Shown here in pieces: positions 49,201 to 58,200 of a stretch of 64,000 bases of DNA. The stretch is from NCBI GenBank assembly GCA_047967505.1, contig CM106539.1. The stretch is one strand, 5' to 3'. Numbering within the stretch: position 1 is the first letter of the stretch; each line of letters begins with the position of its first letter. Under the pieces are notes generated by a model. That model saw nothing but the letters and a program-made list of their open reading frames with translations, did no database searches and was not told the origin of the DNA. The stretch is from Dipteris shenzhenensis (lineage: Eukaryota > Polypodiophyta > Polypodiopsida > Gleicheniales). A program made the position numbers and the translations under genes.

Positions 49201-52200
49201 CAGCCCCAAGCAATTAGAGGATAGAAGTCGCTGCTGTCCACACCGTCAATTTGTCTACCCGCCGACATTATGGCTCCCCCGGCCTGTGTGCTGTACCAGA
49301 GCTTAATTTCTATGAGCTGAAGCTGGGCGACTACTAGAGTGTTGTGTCCAAATTTGAGCTCATTTGGTCGAGTGGTTGCTGAGCATTTAGTAAAAAACCA
49401 GTCAGAATTGGCAACACTCCCACAGACAATGTCGCGTGAAAATGCGCCTCTGCTTCATGCTGGCACTCTCTACAGTAAGGGCTGCCATTCCACCGAAAGC
49501 CCTTTGTTTGTGCTCTTGAAGTCTTCAATTGAGGCCTCCAATTTCAGACTGTTCAATTTGGGGGTAACAGTGACATTTTCTTCTATTATGAACCATTGAA
49601 CATGGTTAATTGCTAGAAAGTTTGATTATTATGTCAGTAATCTTTGGGCTTTTGGATGCTTGATCATTAGAAGTGGTCTAAGGCATTTTTCAGTTTCACG
49701 TTTGGAGCACTGTCCTACAATTTGACAGTTTTTGAAAAGCTCATGATGCATTTATGATATGTGAATATACTTTGGAATATGCACTTGTATGGTTGAGACT
49801 CATAAGCCATTTGTAAGAGAGCAGACACTGCCTAAATATAAAGGTAAGACCCTCTCATGGCCACCTTTAAGATAAGACAAGTTCAATGGCCAAGGTTTTC
49901 ACACTGGGCAAATGAAAATCAAATTTGTGCTTATGAAAGAGAATTTGTGGGACTTGGTCAAGTGAGGGAATCAATCATCTCAAGAAGGTGAATCCATCAC
50001 AACCAAAGGTAAAGGGAAGGCAAGTGACTCTTCTTCACTACACCTGCAGATGCTAAAAGGCTAGAGAAAGCTTATGCATTATTGCATTAGGTTTGGGAGA
50101 TGATTATGTGCATCATATTTCAGATTTGAAATCCCCTTTTGAGGCCTGGCATAAGTTAGATGTGTTATCTGGTGCTAGCTCTCATACTTTTAAGTTGAAT
50201 TTAGTTGCTAGGCAGATGGCAGCACATCGTTGGTACACAGGAATCCATGCATGAGATGGAAAGTATCCTTGAACCTAGAGAGGGATGGGACAGGTGTGAC
50301 TGCCATAGTGTTTGCTGTGATGTGATGCCAATTCTCTTGTTGAAAACAAGTGATGTATCAGGATATGTGTGACCCTTAGGGTGGGAGACTATTGGTCATG
50401 GCAGTCCTGGACAGTGAAGAAAGCTCCGGTATGCTTTCCTTGTCTGCTTTGGGTAGATAGGTGGCTAATTGGGCACTAGTGACAGCTATGGGGAATTGTG
50501 TGGCCAAGTGTGATTACTAGTGACAGTTCCGAGCTGTGTGTAAGATTTCTGGAATAGGAATGGAAACCTATTGCTAGGAGTGGTGAGAGCAGTGAACAGT
50601 AAAGGCTATGCAGGGTATGTGGATGCCCAATGGGATGTGGAATGCCCCAGTTGTAAGAAGGAATGTATTGTTTGTATAGCTTGGATTCAAGGCCTCTCCC
50701 TTAATTAAAGAAATATTGTAAGGGGCGCGAAGGTTTGGGGCCAATCTGTGTCTTTGTCTTGGTGCAGCGGCACTCTAGCTTCCAGTCTGCTGGTAATACT
50801 TTTGCTGAATTGTTAATGTAACAGTGTTGACTGGTTACTTGTTAGTTTTACTGCCCTTAAATTTATTGAAGGCCGGTTTCATGGTTCTGTTGTCAGGACA
50901 TCACCAACTTTCTCAAGGGTGAGTCCGTGGTTGCTTTGGAGAGGAGACATCACCATCTTCTTTAAGGAGGTGAGCCTGTGGTTGTCTCTGGTGCAAGTAT
51001 TGCTTGCTGTAATTGTACTGCAGCAAGGAGAATTCAGCAAGTATGTCACATAGTGACGAGGATTGGGATAGGGAACATGAGTCCTCCCAAGATGGACAAT
51101 CTTTGTTTGAGGGAGCTTTGGTTGAAGATGATCAGAATGCTGGTAGGCAGCCTTATGGAGATATGCCATTGAATGGACAGCCAACAAGTATGCCAAATGG
51201 ACAGGGTGCTCCATTGCAACAGTTTATTCATGGTCGTGGTGTTGATTTGCATGGCCAAGGCAATGGTTTTCAGCATGCAAATCAGGGACAACACGTTATT
51301 CCGCACCCCACAATGCATCCAAGATATTTTGGTGGTGGTTTAGTGTTCAGGCAATGGCTGGCCAAGTTGGGAATGGCCAAAGAATGCTTGGAAATTACCC
51401 TGTTGGTTTTCAGCCTGGAATGCAAGGTATGCAAGGGCTTATGCTTGGGGGTTTGCAGGTCGGAATGCAGAGAGTTATGAATTGAAACACTAGTATGCAG
51501 CCAGGGATGCAAAGTGGAATGCATGGCACTATGGGAGCTCCTGTAGGCACGCTTTGTATGCAGAGTATTGGGATTGGTATAGCAAACCCTGCTATGGGTA
51601 ATGGCAATGTTGGTCAGCCTTTTGTTGTCCACTATGATGTATGTGGGAATAGCATTGGTGCAATTCTCACGCAGAATGGACGGGTTGTTGCCTACGAGAG
51701 TAGAATGTTGCAAGATGCGGAAAGAAATTTGCAAGTATATGAAAAAGAGTTGCTGGCTGTGGCTTTTGCTCTTTCTGCATGGGAGCATTACTTGCTAGGG
51801 GCTGAATTCACTATGCAGACAGATCATTAGACCTTGAGATATTCTCCTCCTGAGTTGGATGCAATGAAGGAATAGGATGCAGAGGATGGGGATTTTGCAA
51901 GGTTCTATGATCAGTGGTCTGATGGACAGCAGCATTTGCATTATACTCTCAGAGATGGATTCCTTCAGATACATGGTTGTCTCTGGTGCTACATGCAGTT
52001 TAGGCCTAGTGTGCAAGGCATCGCCGTACTGATGCTTTATTGAAATCAGTGCAGACTTTTTAGCCAGCTTTGTGACAAGAGATGAATGCTTTGGTAGGGA
52101 TTGGCATCATATGCTAGCGGATCAGTGATGTAGCTTAATGCTTGAAGCTACCAGATCTTTGGAGGGTTCATAATCCTTGAAATGTGAATCTTCTCACCTT

Positions 52201-55172
52201 TCCAGGGAGATGTGCCAGAAGTGATGCTTTCTGTGTGTTGCCAGAGGATGAGGAACTTGATGATATCTTAGTTCCAGAGCAGGTATTGGCAGAGAAGGGA
52301 AGGACAGTTAGAGGTAAAGTTTCTATCTGGTGAAGTTTCAGAATCATTCACCATTGTATGCAAAGTGGCAGATACACCTCAGTTGTTTCAGCTTTACTTG
52401 GAAGTTTTTTAGCTTGAGCCAACTTCGGTTGTTGCTCCTTCAGGCTCAATAGAGCGTGGGTCTAGAGCATTTCTTGATGCTCAAGAGAGGGGTAGTACCT
52501 TTGTCTCTTTGTTAAGTAGGCTCAGATATCTAGAGGTCGCTCGGTGACATTGTATGTTTCACCCAAGGTACTGCTTGCTGATAGTATATCTACCTTGGGA
52601 CATCTATGATCAGTGTACTAGTCATCACTATGACTTGGTTTTTGCAGTGTATATAGATTGCTACCCTAGGCTCTGAACAATCATATATCTTATGACAATT
52701 TGTAATACATGCTTTAATGATGATATGTTCACATGTATTTCAGATGCAATCGAGGTCGCTTGCCATGTTTCAAGAGAGGGGTATGTCACGAGGGCGTGAT
52801 TTTTGGTGCTTGCATGCAAGCTTGCATGTGGGCAGGACCCTATGAAAAACAAGGGGCAAGGCTTGGGTTGTTTTGTGTGAAAAGGGGTCTCCTAGGCATT
52901 AATTATGCCTTGGGGTAAGTGAAAGACTAATGGACCCTAGGAGGGGTCGATAGAGGGCCTTGGGGAGCAAAAGCCCCAAAGCCCCATCTTGACGTGGGTC
53001 AACCACGTGGCAAGTTCACGTGGCACTTGCAGACAGCCAGCTCCACGAGGCTCTGATTTGATTGGAACATAGGAAGCACCTGGGATGGGCTAGTTGGGGC
53101 GGGGAGAGATCGGTGAACATAAGAGCGCACATACGAAAACGTATGGGGCCTCCACGGTTTGTATACCCCATCATACGGAAATAGAAGCGCAAGAGTACGG
53201 CTCTCCAACGTATGGACGCCTGTTCGGTAGTAGCTGTGGTTGTACGGCTTGCTCACAAGTTAATTCACGTGCACGTACGAAGGCTTCACGCTTATGTATG
53301 GGTTGCTGTACGGAGACTTATGCATATGCTTGGTGTAGGGACTGTGGGTATGAACAGTCATGTGGGTGTATGTAATATGCTCGTGTGTCTGTACGAAATA
53401 CGCCTGTATAAAGGCTTTGTAAGGGCCACAAAGGCGCTGTGTATGGCTGATGCAAGACATTTGTACGGACACTCACCTGGATGTATGACTGTAGGCCACG
53501 CTTGTGTACGGGCAGCCTTGAGTGGGGAGGTACGCCTTGCTGTCTGGTATAGCCTTGGAGTGAGCTGCTCTCAGGCATTGCTTGGCCTTTGTTTGGGTGG
53601 CAACTCAGATCAGAGGGTTGATAGCCTTCCCTGTTGATGTGCATAAGCTCGTGTATGAGCGCGAAATATTGCCTTAGACTATCTGGTCAGGTATGCAATC
53701 ATCCATTGTTTTGGATGCATCAGTGTCTTGGGAAGTACTTGTAGCAAGTAGAGGGATTGTGTGATTCAAAGAGAATTACTAGTAACAGTTTGGAGGTATA
53801 TGCAAGTACTCGGGACGGTTTTGGATGCCTATTGCTTGAAATGGTGAAAGCAGAGCCCAGCAGGGTTGATGCTTGGGTTAATGATGCAAAAGATTTTTGG
53901 CAGGTATCTTGGTTCGTGTACAAACATACTTGTGTTTTTCCCAAAGAGATGAGTCACATGTAGGCAGTGGTTGCTAGGCAGATGGCAGATCGTTGGTACA
54001 CAGGAATCCATGCGTGAGATGGAAAGTATCCTTGAACCTAGAGAGGGATGGTACAGGTGTGACTGCCATAGTGTTTGCTGTGTTGTGATGCCAATCCTCT
54101 CGTGGAAAACAAGTTGATGCATCAGGATATGTGCGACCCATAGGGTGAGAGACTATTGGTCATGGCAGTCTTGGACAGTGGAGAAAGCTCCGGTATGCTT
54201 TCCTTTTCTGCTTTGAGCAGATAGGTGGCTAATTGGGCACTAGTGACAGCTATGGGGACTTGTGTGGCCAAGTGTGGTTACTAGTGACTGTTTCGGTCTG
54301 TGTGCAAGATTTCTGGAATAGGAATGGAAACCTATTTCCAAGAGTGGTGAGAGCAGTGAACAGTAAAGGCTATGTAGAGTATGTGGATGCCCAATGGGAT
54401 GTAAAATTCCCCAATTGTAAGAAGGAATGTATTCTTTGTATAGACTGGATTCAAGGACTCTCGCTTAATTAAATAAATACCGAAGGGGCGCGAAGGTTTG
54501 GGGCCAATCTGTGTCTTTGTCTTGGTGCAGGGGCACTCTAGCTCCCAGCCTGCTGGTAATACTTTTGCTGAATTGTTAATGTAACAGTGTTGACTGGTTA
54601 CTTGTTAGTTTTACTGCCCTTTAATTTATTGAAGGCCAGTTTGACTGGGAGTATATCTGGCTTCCTACCCTATTTGCAGATGTTGATATCAGCTAGACAT
54701 TTTCTACTACCATCTACACAGACAGCCACAATGCCTTGGCTATTGTGCGCAATCCTGTGTTTCATATGTGTACCAAGCACATAGAGGTTCAGCCCTGTTC
54801 TAGGCCCTGGAAAGCTTCCGACCAGTACGTACTGAGGTATGCTTGTCCTCTCCATCCATGGACAGTCCTGTGGCACTCGTGCATCACTCCTTCCCACCAT
54901 GGTGGGCCTGATCTGCCCAGCGTCCCATCACCGGCTATGCACCAGCTAGGGCGACATGACATACGGAGGATTCCGCTCCACTCCAATCCTTTTCTTTTCT
55001 TTTCATTGTTACATCCATATATATTTGATTATGTATGATCAGACTTAGGGTTCAGCACGGGTGATGATGCTCGTTTTAGTAGCTCCACCATTACTGTGAT
55101 TTGTATCAGGTTTTCTTTCAGTCTCATAGACCCATCGGTCTTCCGAAGACTCTAATAAAATTTCTTTCTTTT

Positions 55173-55216
<44 letters not shown>

Positions 55217-58200
55217 ATGCCCCTAGGTGCTGCCCATGTGGCAGCCCCATGCCTACTCCTATTCTATGGTCCACTCTAATGATGCACTTCTCATATGGGG
55301 GCTCACAAGTGGGTAGGTGACCAACCCTAATCCAACACCCCCTCTCACCAATGGCCTCTCAACCAATGGCTTCTCCTTGGTTTTCAACCAGTGGCTCTTG
55401 CTCCGCCAGGTCCGGTTTCGCCTTCGCACATCACTCTGGTACACAGGTCCATATTTGGCAGCACCTGATGGCACCACCACCTTCACTCATGAACCTGCAC
55501 CCTCTTAACTCGAGCTCTCCAAGTACTAGTATCCTCCAACTGTCCCCCTGATGATGGGTGAACAGCCTGAAGTTCTCCAGGCACCAGCTCTCAGGGTTTG
55601 TTTCAACCCGTTCTGCGTTTTGCTAGGTCTGCAACCAAACAACATACCCGAGACATCATATCCCAGGTATAAATCTAGATTACCTGGATTGTGAAGCTCC
55701 AATTGTGGTTTTGTGTTGTTGTCGCCCTTTGAGTCACAGCCTCCATCTGACTCTGAGTCCTTAGATCCTGTTGAAGAATCCCCTTTGCTTCAACAATACG
55801 AGCCAAGCATCCAGATGACTCATCCCGATTCCTCTTTTCTCAGACATTCTGACAGTAGCACCGGGGTCCATACCTAATCTCAATAGCACTCCAAGTTGCC
55901 AGCAAGAAAAGTTCATGTGCCACCACCAACTGAGCTGAATCCTTTGACTCTGAGCTGGCTCCCTTCTTCTGATCGGCCTTTTTCTTTTTGCAATCCTTCA
56001 CAAAATGTCCTGGCTCATTGCAGTAGAAGCACTTCTTTTCTTTCTCTCTTTTTCTTATTGTCTTTATCTGAAGACTCCGCTCTGTCTCGTCAGATTTGGG
56101 CTCGCCTTTGCCAGGCTTACCCTTGCCCATGCCTTTGCTCCTGTCCTGCGCTATCAAGGCCTTGTGATCCTTATTCATACCATTGTACTTCTTTTCCCGA
56201 GCTTCTTGTTGCAGTAGCAATGGAACTAGTTCATTGAAGTTCGCCAGTGCCGTCCTCTACCCGTAGTCACAAAACTACCATAGCTCTGGGGGAGCAGGTC
56301 CTAGCAATAGCCTTGCCATCCTAGTTGAGCTCATCCTTTGACCAATTGCGGCCAACTGATGCCACACCACCTTCATCTTGGTGATGTGCTTTTGTAGCGA
56401 TTCCCCTTCATCCATCCTAATGCCGTGCAGCTTTGTCTCGAGGTCAAAGATTATCGCATCGTTATTGATCTCATACATATCCCTCAATGTCGTCTAGGCC
56501 TCGAGAGAAGAGTTCGCCATCTAAATATGAGGAAGCACCATATCCGTAGTTGTACCCACAATGATGGCCAAGGCTTCCACAAGCTAGATCTGCCATGACC
56601 TCACTAAAAGAGGGTCCATTGGTGTCAGCATTGCTATCGACATCGATGTGGTTGGGGTAGTTAATTCCTTTAGACACTGAAGCTAATTCCTCCAAACGAA
56701 GAATCAAGGTTGTCCTTCAGGAAGGTCCTTGCCTTCAAGCCCCCTTGTGGCCTTTTGTTGGCCCTGCCTGGCCATGTGGCAAGCTGCCACTGGCCCTAGG
56801 GAGGCGTGCCCATATCTAGCATCTTTCCCAAGCCCCTAGGCCCTCCATAACTTGCTACAACTGTTACATCTCTGCTCAGCCCTGTTCTAGGCCCTAGAAA
56901 GCTTGTGGCACTCCTGCACCACTCCTGCTCACCATAGTGGCCTGATCTACCAAGTATCTCCTCTCTCTCTTTCTGCTGCCCACATGGCAGCCCATGTGCT
57001 GCCCATGTGGCAGCCCCATGCCTATTCCTATTCTATGGTCCAACTCCCCCCCCCCCGACGCACTCCTCATATTGGGGCTCACAAGTGGGGAGGTGACCAA
57101 CCCTAATCCAATAGGTGGACCCTCGACATGGTTGCCACGTGGAGCTGCGTAGCTCACATCTTCCTAGCCATTCTAGGAGAACCTGAATCCCCAAAATGAT
57201 TCCGCAATGAGCTTCCTCTTGGTAGACACAAGCCCTCCTACTAGCCATTATATATAATAACTTGGTGTCCTTTGTCATTGTGCGTGCCACCTGCGGTAGT
57301 GCAATCGCTGTCGTGATTTGTGCTTGCGTAGTTGCTGCTTTTTTGCTTTGAACACCGGGGTCAGCCATTTGGTACCTCATCTGTACTACGTTTCTAAGGC
57401 TACTCTTGGAGGCCCAATGACAGAGAGATCAACTTCTTCCATGTAGAGGCGAGACGAGGAGGGTCCATCAGAGTCTAGCCAAAGGACGACTACAGGCTTT
57501 TTCTTTGGTGACTTGAGCAAGAGGCAACAGTGGACATGACGCAATCAGAATTGAGAAGGAAGAAAGAAATAAAGTTTATTAAAGTCTGCTAAAGACCGAT
57601 AGGTCTATGAGATTGAAGAAAAACCTGATACAATCAGCAAAGGGTGGAGCTACTAAGCAAGCATCCTAACCCATGCTAGAAAACTGTGTAGACATAGTTA
57701 GTGATATCATGGTACATGTCCACCATTATCATATACAGCCATCTTGGCATCATCATCCTCATGTGGAGACACAGTCTGATCCAATACAATACAATAGGCA
57801 AATAGAACATCAAGATATACCTAACGACGGACTAGGCAGTGTAGGCAAGAAGCTCATAATGGATTGCTGAATGCTATCTGGATGAGTAACCTGTCGTGCC
57901 CTCTCACCTGATGTTTGACGAGCGCCATTGTAACCCCAGTTGGCTGTACCCCACGTCTGAAAATAGAGCAGATGTCGATGAGAGTGATCTGTATGTCTGT
58001 CCTCTGCGGGGTGTGCCACGTCTCAGTCTCAGGGTCTTTGCCCCTCCTGCTAACCGTGGCTGGGAAAGCAACCTGCTCTACTTGGAAGAACTCTGTGATC
58101 GTACTCTGGGATGGACTGGGCACTGTCCCCTACTGTTGTCTCCTCGATTTGATGAGACAATCTCTATGTCGGACTGCCTCGCGAATAAAAGCTGCCAGGC

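Noticed and set aside
43733-54649. CTAGG/CTGGG as proof of a single 10.9-kb gypsy insertion
   Set aside because: One mismatch in five bases is easily chance, and the interior contains deletion junctions; recorded only as a possibility.
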